Of a stretch of DNA of 64,000 nt, positions 42,631-53,581 are shown in pieces (within the stretch, counting starts at the first letter, position 1; every line of letters starts with the position of its first letter). Position numbers and translations under genes: made by a program. Below the pieces are notes generated by a model that was given only the letters and a program-made list of their open reading frames with translations, searched no databases and had not been told where the DNA came from. This stretch comes from Nageia nagi (Eukaryota; Pinophyta): the NCBI GenBank assembly GCA_050084985.1, contig JBITNC010000001.1, positions 109,926,001-109,990,000 on the forward strand, given 5' to 3'.

Positions 42631-43470
42631 TGTTACAGTGAAAATAGAGCTGGAATGTAGAATAACATAAAATACAATTATTCTTAGATTTTCACTAAAC
42701 CTCAAATTATGTAAAATAGGTAGAAATGTTGTAATTGTAAATTGATATTGATTTTTAGCTCAAACAACAATTTTCCCTTGGAAGGGACTTTTACAAATGC
42801 CATTTGCCAAAATGAGGGTATTAGATCTTCATTGTTTTTGATTTGCTTGCTTCTCTCCTTGATATGGACAACCTGTAAATCCTACACACATGCAAAAGAC
42901 AATAACATCAAAGCATCTATGTATGACATGTATTAAATTGAAACTAGCATAAAACAATAAAAGGTATGAGCTCATAAGATTTTGGTAGCATTACCCTACT
43001 TCAAAAAAATGGGTCCATATTGCTTTGTTTTGGCTTGTATTTATAGATTTTGGGTGAGATCTTCCAAGGCTAGAAAGGGGGAGTCAAAAAGCCACCATAG
43101 GTCATAACTGACCCTCTCTATCCATCGCATCTTGGAAGAATGAGATGTTACAACTTTCTTTTATTATTTTGGTTTTTGTTCAGCTGTTACAGAGTCACCA
43201 ACAATTACTAGGTGGATGCCGGTGATCATCCTAAAATGCTGATGTTTGTTTTGGGTCATTGGTGATTGCTTTTCCATTTTTATAACAATATTAAAATGAT
43301 CACCAAATATTCAATTTTTACTAAAAAGGGGTTATGTGACCACTCATTTTGCATGTACTTGATGAGAGCTATCCAATAATATGGTTTTTAAACCTATTTT
43401 ATATTGTCACAAAAAGTTATGATTATTTCAATGTTTACTAGTTAAAAAGGGACATTTTTAGGTGTCTACA
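42631..43470 (-). repeat. Gypsy 3' LTR (840 bp)
   Basis: Plus strand TGTTACAGTGAAAATAG to TAGGTGTCTACA; element strand TGTAGACACC...TAACA. Colinear with 53582-54422 and with the reverse complement of 61820-62660. Confidence 0.92.
43036..43047 (-). promoter_or_regulatory. TATA box of the LTR promoter
   Basis: Minus strand CTATAAATACAA at about the middle of the LTR. The same TATA context is found in all three LTRs of the family (53985-53998 minus, 62242-62254 plus), in line with a pol II promoter at the U3/R boundary. Confidence 0.6.
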
Positions 43471-43486
43471 TTTTGCCCCTTTTTGA
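43471..43486 (-). other. Polypurine tract
   Basis: Minus strand AAAAAGGGGCAAAA adjoining the LTR start TGTAGACACC. Confidence 0.8.
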
Positions 43487-44007
43487 ATTATCAATCAAAA
43501 ATGCGGTTGATGATTTCAAAAATATAGAATTAGAAGCTTTGTTGCTTGATTGCTTATTGTTGCTTTTTTATGATATAAGTTTTGACTCAATTTCTTAGAT
43601 GAACCAAAATTTTGATTTATCAAATTATGATAAAATGCATTTTCTTTTAACATTTGATGTAGTTTTGAAAACAAATTTGAATATACTTCAGAAGTGACTA
43701 TTTTCGGTATGACGATGTGTTGAGCTTGTGTGATAGTTGCATGACATTTCTATTATGTCATTTTGCATGTCTAAGTGCACATGTACCGTATAAGTTTTCT
43801 TTAGTATATGAGTTTTGATGGTGTTGTCCTTTGTCCTGACAACGGGGTTTCAAGATGATCTCCTGTAACAATGATACATCACATTTTATCTCCTTTGATA
43901 TTTGTAAATGTTAACGATATTTTTAAGAAATATCATCAAAATCTTTTTTCGTATAAATCTTAAGATCTTTTAGTAGGATATAATTATAGCTTCTCTGAAT
44001 CAAAACT

Positions 44008-44008
<1 letters not shown>

Positions 44009-44050
<42 letters not shown>
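44009..44050. repeat. (TA)n microsatellite
   Basis: About 20 TA units inside the non-coding 3' part of the 11.8 kb element. Confidence 0.95.
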
Positions 44051-44051
<1 letters not shown>

Positions 44052-44119
44052 CATCATCTGGTGTTGTCATGAGGATAGTCCTTGCCATGACTGAATATGA
44101 TTTTTTAACTTTTGCAATT

Positions 44120-44425
44120 GATACATTTTGAAAATGATATTGTAATACATCAAAACTACACTTGTGTCAATCTCCATACTGTGTGCTATTTATGGTAGTT
44201 GCATGACAAGACTCTAGTTTGTATTTGCATACCGAAGTGAGTATGTGATGGTAAGCTTATTTGATGTATACAATTTTGAGATAGTGATGTTGTATATCAA
44301 AACTTCACTTGTTTTTATCTTCATACTATTTGCAATTTATGGCAGTTGTGTGACAAGACTCTAGTTTCTCTCCACATGCCGAAGCGAGTATGTGATAGGA
44401 AGCTTATTTTGTATATACAAGTCAT
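44120..44425. repeat. Tandem repeat, ~150-bp unit, two copies
   Basis: Both units contain CATCAAAACT, TATGG[TC]AGTTG, GTGACAAGACTCTAGTTT or ATGACAAGACTCTAGTTT, GCATACCGAAG / ACATGCCGAAG, and AGTATGTGATGG or similar, then AAGCTTATTT. A third, weaker unit may start near 43690. Non-coding. Confidence 0.75.
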
Positions 44426-46267
44426 CTTTAATTTTTCTCTACTTTTAACCCCGCAGAATGGGTTTCATGATGATCTTTTGCATAAGTATTTTAGAATCAT
44501 ATTGAGCATAAATATCTTATTTTAGGTTATAGGCAATCTTAATTACCTTAACCGTGAGTAGACATATAACTTTTGATTTTGTAATTAACAATGTTTTACT
44601 TTGATTGTGGTGCTTTTCTTAGCATTATGGCCCTTTTTGAACTGACTAATGATGTCAATGATGATGATGATAGACTATTCAAAAAACTAATGCATATTAG
44701 CTAGTGAACAAGTAAGATGAATGTACGAATGATTCTAACCTTATTATTTCAATCATTTATAGATGAACATAAGGTTTGATTTTAGGTCATGGGAAATTGT
44801 ATTTACCTCAATTATCCAAGTATGATTTCTTGAGCTTTGCAATTGAAGTATTTTGAACACATGTTGGTTGTACACCAAATAGGTACTAAAGGCTTGTTTC
44901 CATATATCATTACATGGGTGTCTTGTGTTTATCCCAAGGGAATGTATGGAGTCAAGTCAGGTATATGACATGAAGTCTCCTTTGTGTGTATTGATTTGAA
45001 TTTTGATTATTATGTTATTACTCTAGAAGAATAGGTTTTACAAAAATCATTGGAATCATGTTTTTTGATGACTAGGGTTTCCAAAATACGTATAACAATA
45101 AGTGATGACTAAACATGCATAACATGACATATGATTTGAACTAGGGAGCTCATGATTCATTGTAAGATCATAAATAATAAATGGTGTTTTTCCTATCAAG
45201 GATTCATGATGAAATTATTTATGATCGAGTTTGCATGTTTATTTGGTTATCTTTTTTTTTTTAATGGCATGATGTGGTGAGCAAACATAGTCATGTATCT
45301 TAAGAAGATACAAACAAACTAATATGTTATCATTGTAGAATTATACAAATACCACTAGACTTATAAGTAGGTGATAATATACTTGAGGTTGGTAAGTGGT
45401 TAAGTCAAGACTCATACACTTGAGTTTATCAACTTATGTATGAATATTTTAAATCTTGATTTTGTTGGTTGATGGTAGAGGCAAATGATTTGCTTTGGGT
45501 CATGGACAATCATAGTTTCCCCAAATTATGATCAATCATAAACTTTTTGAATTTTCCCAATCAAAGTATTTTGAAAATAAGTTCTACATTTTACTAAGTA
45601 CTCATGCTTGTCTACAAATGCTATTTAATGGAACACTTTATTCCATAGGCTTTATGCCATTAGCATGTATGTGACATGGAGTCCTTTCAAAGTAGATAAC
45701 ATTTTAATGTTTGATAATTCTACTATTTGCCCCAGTAGAATGGGTTTCATTATCATTTCTTGCAAAAATCATTAGAAACATGTTTTTCCATGATTGGGGT
45801 TTTTTGTTGAATAAGACTTGAAAACATGACAAATGCATTCTACCTCATTTATCGAGATGGTGATACAAAATCAAGTTTACTATGAAGATCGACATAATTA
45901 TAGATGATATATATTATGTATTTTGTTATTCATTCTTAAGAAATTTAAAAGCATGATTATTAAACTTTAATCATGAACTTACTTTGATGTGCTACACATT
46001 GATGGTGTATCTCTAAGTTCGAATAAATACTTCGATTATTGTTATTAGTTTTATTGTTATTTCAATCATCGATGTTGATTTTGATATTCTTAAATATCTT
46101 CAAATTTAAAGATAATGATTTGAAAAATTGCAGTATTAGATTGTATCATTTACCAAACTTGGCTACTAATACTTTTTATTTTATGATAACATGTACAAAG
46201 GATATGGAACAAGATGTAACACACATTCAATTTATGGGTAGATGATAATGAATGGAAAGGTGAGAAG

Positions 46268-46646
46268 AACATCGACTTCCAATTCAAAGGGAAGAGCAAT
46301 TTCTTACTCTTGATCCAAAGGAATGATGGAAGCTATTAAATTTAATGATGTTCTAAGAGGGTGAAATGAATGGAATATGATAGGCAAATAACATTGACTT
46401 CCAATTCAATGGGAAGAACAAATTCTTATTCTTGATCCCAAAGAATAATGGAAGCTATGAAATTTAACAATGTTCTAGGGTTGACTTCTATCAATCTACT
46501 AAGGGCAATTTCTTGCTTAAACTTGTAGATAAGAATAGAAGCAAAAAGTTTTAACAACAACAATGTTGACTCCCATATTAATGGGGAGAACAATTACTTG
46601 TTCTTTTTCTCAAATAATATGGAAGCACCTCAAATTTAACAATTAG
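46268..46646. repeat. Degenerate tandem repeat, ~125-170-bp unit, three copies
   Basis: Three units each with TTGACTTCCAATTCAATGGG or a variant, AAGAACAAATTCTTATTCTTG, GGAAGC and AAATTTAACAATG (46269, 46392, 46563). Same non-coding 3' part of the element. Confidence 0.75.
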
Positions 46647-47172
46647 TAAAGATGGATTAGAAAATATATGGATGTTGGATAATAAAATATGAAAGTTGAC
46701 ATAGTATAACGTGTATGGGGGGATGGTGGATGTTAATATGAAAATAGTATAACAAATGAATAGACATAGGATATATTGAGTATTTAGAGAGATAAACTAA
46801 TCAACTCATCAAGGCATTGATAAATATAAGTGTAATATTAATTACTATGTAATAATAAATAGTATGGGATGGACGCATGGGATGATGAAGAAATGTAATG
46901 ATCATAATATTCAAGTTGACCATATTAACCAATCACCATTAGATTTTTCCTTCTTTAGATGATATAAAACAAAGTCATGATGTTCTCAAAATTATCATAG
47001 ACTCATGTGTGTGCAATGATGTTTATTTCCATCTCTAGACAATCCCAAACTAAATGTCACAAGAGCATAAAATATATAAGCTAGTTCATCCATATGAAAT
47101 ATACAGAGGTCCATCGGAAAGAAGGTCACTAACCAATATGGACATGTCACCACTCGTAAGGTATGCCCCATT

Positions 47173-47270
47173 GCCAGACAGGCATCCATAGCCCTGATGA
47201 GGATTAACCCCTCGATCCTGCTACAACCTTGTTGTACTACCAGTCAGGCATCCATAGCCCTGGTAGAGGA
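47173..47270. repeat. Direct repeat CAGGCATCCATAGCCCTG
   Basis: The 18 bases occur exactly at 47179-47196 and 47245-47262, separated by a comparatively GC-rich spacer. Both units continue with a purine-rich GATGAGGA / GTAGAGGA. No coding role seen. Confidence 0.8.
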
Positions 47271-47872
47271 TATTGTAATCACTCAAGAATCATTGATATG
47301 ATGTAGTAAAATATTTTTTTTGTCATCTATTTTCACCTCTTTTTTTTTAACTATCAAATGATTCTTGGGTTCGAGATGAAGCGAATAATAGGATGAACAT
47401 GTAATACTTTTGTTCGAAATCATGCTCTTGTAACACCTCATTCTTGACTATTTTAAGATTATTTAAATGTGAAGATGTGTATGAGTTTGCAATAACCTTA
47501 AGTGTATCATATTCATGTTTGTTTATCATCCAAAGTTTCAAAAAATTTCATGATGAAGGTTGGTAAAGTCAATAAGAATATTAATTTCATAAACTATTTC
47601 TTTTACAATAAGTATTAAACATATTTGTATAATGGTATGGAAGTAATCATGGATAATGTATAGTATATATGCCTTGATGAATTGTTAGAATATAATCTAA
47701 TACTCAAATATTCCAACATAATGGGGGATGAATATGAGATAGAAAAAGGGAAAGACATGGAAATGCAATAAACATATTATAACCTATTTCAAAATCAAAT
47801 TTTATCATTTTAATTTTTAATCATATTTTGATGTTTGTGTGATTTCCAAACCATGTTTTCATGATTTTTTTT

Positions 47873-48496
47873 TTATGATGGAGGGAAACTACCCCAATGT
47901 GAACAATGTGAAGGAGATTGAATATCCTTATGCAAATAACATAATTCATCATTGTTTAATTGTGTCGAATGTATGTATGTATTTTGTAGATGATGTAAAT
48001 TGTTATCTATCAATAAAGGTATATCTACTTCAAATCTTCTATCATCCTTCAAATCATGAAGGACATGATTTAATTGGTGGCAATGTTTATTATCATGCCC
48101 CAATTGATGATGATAAACATGATGTCCATACTTATCGTATTTTACTGACTTAGGCTTTAGGTTTTCTTTCATTATATGATCTACCACCCTTTTAGGTTGT
48201 TTCGATGATTGCATTCCATCGATGTAATCATCTTTGGATTTTAATTTCCATCTCATATCTTTATGATTATGCACTTGCCTAGCAAAGGTGGATGATGATT
48301 TCCCCTTTGAATTTTGCATAGGAGGTTTCATTTTTAATGATTTTGTAATATTATAATGTGAGTATGGATTTTCATCTCTTCGTACACAATAGAGTACTCC
48401 CTCATGAATGTATTTTAGACAACCATGAAATGTAGATGGGACACATTCCATTTCTTGAATCCATTGTCTACTTAAAAAGAATATTATATTGTTCAA
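47873..48496 (-). pseudogene. Linker plus a second zinc-knuckle-like segment after the protease
   Basis: An open 207-codon frame. Its start has FHGCLKYIHEGVLYCVRRDE and NPYSHYN, the linker also seen at 2583-2800. Residues ~125-165 read YDKYGHHVYHHQLGHDNKHC, then HQLNHVLHDLKDDRRFEVD. This has the layout of a gypsy zinc knuckle (C-x2-[CH]-x3-GH-x4-C, then LKN-x-IQDLI) with the first Cys replaced. The element already has an ordinary knuckle upstream of the protease, so this would be a second copy. It ends SHWGSFPPS at a stop, with no RT after it. Confidence 0.6.
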
Positions 48497-48830
48497 TGTT
48501 TCCTTCGATGATATATAATGATGTTTGTATCATCTTACATCCAATAGTGATGGGTAACACTATCAACCCTATTGTTGAACATAAGGCATTATTAAATGCT
48601 TTTATTTGTAATGATGGTAAAGATATATGAGAGAAAGGAAGATTCAATTTGTGATATGCCAATGTAGATATGATATTGACATCTGACCCTTCATCTATTA
48701 ATATCCTCTAAACAATTTTACCATTTACTTTACCAATGACATGGAGAGGTGGATCTAACCCTTGAAGTCCCTTGTTTGGTTGTCTCTCATGGTCATAAAA
48801 AGAAATTATAGGCTGATGTATCAATGGAGG
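48469..48830 (-). pseudogene. Aspartic protease of the 11.8 kb element
   Basis: Minus strand: PPLHVIGKVNGKIV, stop, RILIDEGSDVNIIST (48680-48720), LAYHKLNLPFSHI, LQIKAFNNALCSTIGLIVLP and EGNIEQYNILFK. Matches the protease at 2226-2580 in order and motifs. The active-site loop reads D-E-G, with the catalytic Asp kept. The stop before RILID is TAG/TAA-type. Confidence 0.75.
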
Positions 48831-49089
48831 GACTTGCATTTTGGATTTTTGATTATATGATATATCAATTTATTTTTCTTGTATGTTTTGAGTTCCAGTA
48901 TCAACTCCAACTATTCTTATAATAGGTTGATTACTTGGATTCTAGGTGGGTGTCACCTAACTATAACTAGGTACAATAGATACCGTATTTACTTGATATG
49001 AAGGAAGTGAGTCTTGATAAGTTTTTAAATTTTGATCTAAAATAGAAGTATGGTCTTCAACTTCCAAGTTATTATCTTTGATTGAATTT

Positions 49090-49170
49090 TGAGTTCTATT
49101 TCTCAATGCTAGACAATTTTTTGTACTATGACCTCTTTGATGGTGATAATTACAATACTCATTTTTGTTA
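49090..49170 (-). pseudogene. Gag zinc knuckle of the 11.8 kb element
   Basis: Minus strand reads NEYCNYHHQRGHSTKNCLAL. The C-x2-H-x3-GH-x4-C layout of the gypsy gag knuckle is intact here. It is separated from the gag frame by a short broken stretch. Confidence 0.7.
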
Positions 49171-49207
49171 TATTTTTCTTTTCTCGTAATTTTTATTTCA
49201 CTATATT

Positions 49208-50491
49208 TTATTTGAGAGTATTATGTTGTTGGATTTGTAATATAGTAGCTATAGGCCTTAAATAGTTTTGACTGAATAATCTAACTAACTCCTCTTGACG
49301 TAAGGTATAGCACATGCCATAGAGTATATCCCTCCATCGTGAAACAAAGTCAACAATTGATTCATTTTGAGATTTTTTTAGTTCTAAAAGATCTATAATA
49401 AAAGATTCCTCTTTGATATAAATCCTAAAATGTTGTAAAAACAAGTTTGCCAACTGAAGAAATGAATAAATACTATGTTGTGGCAAATTATTATACCATT
49501 CCAAGGCTTGGGCTGCAAGCGTCATGGGGAACAAACATATCATCAATTCCTCATAGTTATAAATTAGGTAATTTGAAAACTTAAACCACCTTAAATGTTC
49601 CTTAGGATCCTTATTTCCTGTAAAAGGAATTATCTTAGGTATTTCAAAGTTGTAAGGTAATTTCTTCTTAGGGACACTTGGATGAATGGGTTCATTGCAA
49701 ATATTATCATATGTCAACTTCTTGAACCCTGATATGTTCATTTCTTTATTCATGAAATCCTTCATGAAATCTTCTAATTCTTTATCTGTCCAACTACCCT
49801 GAGGATGTTTTCGGTATCTTCTATGATTGGTGTTTCTTTCTGACTTTAGGTTTGAATTATAAGATTCATCATCAGAAGAAGATCTTAACAACAATGAAGA
49901 TGGTAATGATGGAAGCTTAGAAGGTAAATTATGCCCTTGCATTGGATTTATAAGAGTTGTAGATGGTTGCACTTTATTTTCTTGAGACTTCTCATGAATT
50001 AACCAACTATCTCGAACTTCTTATTTTACCTTATCAAAAATTTGTCATTGTTTGTCAAGCTCTTGCTTTTCTTTTTCTTTGAGTTCTATATTCTTTTCTT
50101 TAAGTTTGGTTTCCTCTTCTAACTTACTTTGAACATCTTCATATCTTTTACTAAAGTTTATAGTTTCTTCATAATCTCTCTCTATGTGTTTTCTCTTTGC
50201 CTCCAACTCCGCAAAAGAGGTTATCTCTCCTACTTTGAATTGTTTAGCTAAAGCTTTTTTATGTTTTTCTTGCGATGAGGTTTTCTCATAGGAGTAAGGA
50301 TCATATAATAATTTTTTTGAGATCTTACATTGAGGATTTGTTTGTGAGGTTCTTACTGAATACAAGGTCATTCTATCAAAATCTTCCATACAAGACCTAA
50401 CCTTATGAAGTGTTTTTTGATAGGTGGGGTCAGTTATCCTAGCTTGTGAAGAGGGGCTTTGAGGTTGATAATCTAAAATCTTAAGAGGCAA
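49208..50491 (-). pseudogene. Gag of the 11.8 kb element
   Basis: One frame of about 428 codons with a single early break: 50491-50045, then a TGA where Arg or Gln is likely (ELDKQ, stop, QIFDK), then 49972-49208. The N-terminal third is charged and coiled coil (ELEAKRKHIERDYEETINFS, KLEEETKLKEKNIELKEKEK). The C-terminal half is the gag core: NKDPKEHLRWFKFSNYLIY, AQALEWYNNLPQHSIYSFLQ, ESIVDFVSRWRDILYGM. It matches gag at 180-1130 but is much better preserved. Confidence 0.8.
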
Positions 50492-50760
50492 TTCTTTTGT
50501 TGATTAGAGTAAGAGTCTTGATATCTCCATACTTGGTAATTAAGAGGTGATGATAATTGTGCCCAAGCTTGACTCTTTGGGTTTGCATAAGCTTTTACAT
50601 CATGCTTTTGTCTTATCTCTTCTTGTCTCATTTTGTCAACAAACTCATTGAAGGTTTTGTCATGTTGATCGTGAGAAGAACATGCTTGTTGTTGTCTATG
50701 GGATTCCCTTTGCAAAATATTCTTATCTTTTTCATCATAGAAAATATTCCTAAGTAATTT
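50473..50760 (-). pseudogene. Gag N-terminal extension
   Basis: Frame 50715-50473 (MQRESHRQQQACSSHDQHDK, NEFVDKMRQEEIRQKHDVKA) leads into the gag frame with a frameshift around 50480. Hydrophilic, Gln-rich. Likely the original N-terminus of gag. Confidence 0.5.
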
Positions 50761-50984
50761 ATTTGTTATAGGGCTATCTTTTTATCACATTCCCAATTTT
50801 TTATCAAGCTAGTTTGATATTTTGAAGGTATTTTTAGTGGGTTCGAACAACATTCATCCTCATAAAACTTTGTATCATTATCATGATGTGTTGTTTCCCC
50901 ACATGGATGTTCATTCCTAAGCTCATGTGTGTTAGCTTTGGAAATTTTATTTTTATATTTTTCATTTCTTTGTAATTAAAATTC

Positions 50985-51600
50985 TTAAGATTCAATAATA
51001 CAATCTATGGATTTTTTAATTCTTATGTGACGCTCTCCAATTCCTACCTGTGATGAGAGTGAACAAGTTTCATCCTTGAACTCAAGAATATCATGAGATT
51101 CATGGGAATCAATAGAAGGTCTTGTAGCCTCTAGAAGGAGACGAGAATGAAATTGCAATTCTAAAGAATGCTTTGAAAGATCCTCAAGATTCATGTCAAA
51201 CTCCTCTTCTTTAATATCATATTCATCCCGAGGTTGGGGTGAAGACATCAAGGTATCTAACTCTAGGAGGTCATATGATTTAGCATAGGATGTTGCATCA
51301 AGGCCTTTGGCATTAATACTCGATTCATCCCTTAGCAAATTGGATTCATTAGGTTCGATAGTCTCGAAAGGAGATGCACAACAAGATTTTAATTTGATGA
51401 GATGTGTCGATGAGTTTTCAATCTTTATCATGGGCTCATTATTTTTAGTGTCAAACTCATCCCATGATGAGGGTGAAGGAATGGAAGAACTATACTCTAG
51501 CTCTTCATGGGATCTAACAAGGCTTTCTGAGGATTGAAGAAGAGGTATGGTACATTGTTCTATCTCTGCTAACTATGCTAAAAGCTTTTCAATGTTGATA
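50985..51600 (-). pseudogene. Upstream acidic ORF, possible Ogre-type ORF1
   Basis: Frame 51431-50985 is open and continues upstream without stops to about 51570, then a TAG where Gln fits (LLA, stop, LAEIEQCTI). It is acidic and Ser-rich: SSSIPSPSSWDEFDTKNNEP, SPQPRDEYDIKEEEFDMNLE and PSIDSHESHDILEFKDETCS. It lies before gag on the same strand. Ogre-type elements carry an extra ORF here; the function of that ORF is unknown and sequence similarity cannot be judged by eye. Confidence 0.5.
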
Positions 51601-53562
51601 TAAAAATCACTCTTAATGACCTTTGAAGTAGAATAAGTATCTAAGGTTGTCTTGGCAAGATGTGACCATAGTATCTATATTTTTGGTTTTACTTTGATAG
51701 GAAAAGGAACATAATTTAAAAGTGCAACCAAGACAAACCTCATAATGATAAAATTCAAAGGCCTTTTAATTATTCTCAACAATTCAAGATTTGTATGGAT
51801 CTAGAGTGACTGACACATGCCTATGTTTCTATTTGTTACAAAGGGGGTTCAAAGTAAAAAACTTAAATAAAATCAACTTTTAATCGTCTTTTAAACCTAT
51901 TCCTTTGTATGACCTATTATATCATTCCATAAATGAAACATGTCAATTGAGTATTTGAACATTTTTCTTTTTCTTTTTAGGCTTTTATAAACAAACATCA
52001 TAAAAGAAATTTTATTTTTATCTTTTGTGTTTATATTTTCGAAAAGACAATTCAATGCACAAACACCCTACATGCAAGTTTTTCTTTTAACGATATGATT
52101 ACCTTTTTTAAGTTTTCAAGATATTTTTCAATATCTAAAATAAATGAACGATATGAGTTGTTTATTTTTAGTCTTTTAATTTTCCCAATTTGTTTTGAAT
52201 AGTCAAGTGTTAATCAAGGTAGGTTGGGTAATTCTAAGTAATGTTTACAAGTCTCTATGGCTTTTGGCTTGGTTCTAGATGAGTCTCCTTTTTTGACTCC
52301 TACCTATGGGAAAGTCACCTTGGTCATCACCTCCAAGTGTAACTTGGCTCTATGGATTCAAGTGTGTTATGTCGGTGGGTACAAAGAAGTAAAAATTAAT
52401 AGTTGGTAATGACATCCAACTCGTTAATGTTCAATTATTCCTTTAAGGCCTTATGAAATGCATTTAAACAAGTACAAATACACTTATGCATACTACCCTC
52501 CCAAACATTCATGTCCATTTACTTATCTTATCTTAATGTGATACAATCAAAAGTTTATTTTAAGTGGATCTTGACCTTAATAAACCTTGTTGTTTTTTTT
52601 TAATTATAATGTGATTCATTATCCAACCTCTTAATGATGTTCATTAACTCCTTCCAGCTATGGAAGTTTTATATGTGATAAATTTCCTCTTCTTACTAGT
52701 CACATATCTCTTCGACCTCCAATGGAGTGGTAAGAGCAGACTTAGTAAAAAGCCATTAAGTGTGGATAAATTAATTAAGTGAGGTTAAATTACTCCTCCA
52801 AGAGTCACATATCCCTTTGACCTCCAATGGAGTGGTAAGGGCGGACTTGGTAAGAGGTCATTATGTGTGGATAAATTAACCAAATTAATGATAGTGTGAA
52901 TGTGAAAGAAAAGAAGAATTAATTACTCCTTCTTATCAGGTCTATTCTGGTCACCTTAGATCACATGAAGTGTAAAGGGAGAGCATAAGTAGACAAGATA
53001 AAAAGTATTAATGTGTACGTACCCTTCACCCAAAACATGAAAATAAATACATAACATTTTACATAAACTAAATTAATAAAAAATACATTTAACCTTTTCT
53101 ATCCATTCCTATATGCATTCTAGGCAAAGGAATCATAGTAAAAAGTATCCTTCTATTTTAAAAATATTATATATATATATCTATATTTATTTATTTATTT
53201 TTATTTTTATTTTTATTAGAAATAACAAAAAGGTGACAAGACTACCTAGAGTAAGAGTCACCAGCATTTAAACAGAGATCGCTGGCATTTCTTTTGAGTC
53301 GCTGGCATTCGATTTCAATCGTTGGCATTTATATAACAGGCACTATGTTTGGTCATCGATATTTTTGTGAATCATTGGTGTTCCTTTTGATTTGTCGATG
53401 TTTGATTCCAATCAATGGCATTTCTGCAACAGATTTCCTATAAAAAGCACAAAACACAAAATTTAAAGTCAGTATATGGAATAACTCGAATAAACCAGAT
53501 AATAGAAAGGTAGAATTATTTTTAACATAAACAAAAAACCTCCCTATCAATGATGGAGGTGT
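51601..53562 (-). other. Long non-coding leader of the 11.8 kb element
   Basis: About 2 kb between primer site and first ORF. It is colinear (reverse complement) with 62681-64000. It contains two copies of a unit with CACATATC[CT]CTT[TC]GACCTCCAATGGAGTGG (about 52695-52735 and 52800-52845, split here by variants) and, near 53255-53420, repeated TCGCTGGCATT-like words. No gene. Confidence 0.75.
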
Positions 53563-53578
53563 CCTCCTTCTAGCACCA
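53563..53578 (-). other. Primer binding site, TGGTGCTAGAAGGAGG
   Basis: Three bases inside the 5' LTR. Same site as at 39163 and 62664. tRNA not assigned. Confidence 0.8.
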
Positions 53579-53581
53579 AAA

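Noticed and set aside
42742-42936. Open frame repeated at 53693-53887
   Set aside because: Identical position in the two gypsy LTRs and broken in the third; no domain, so LTR sequence.
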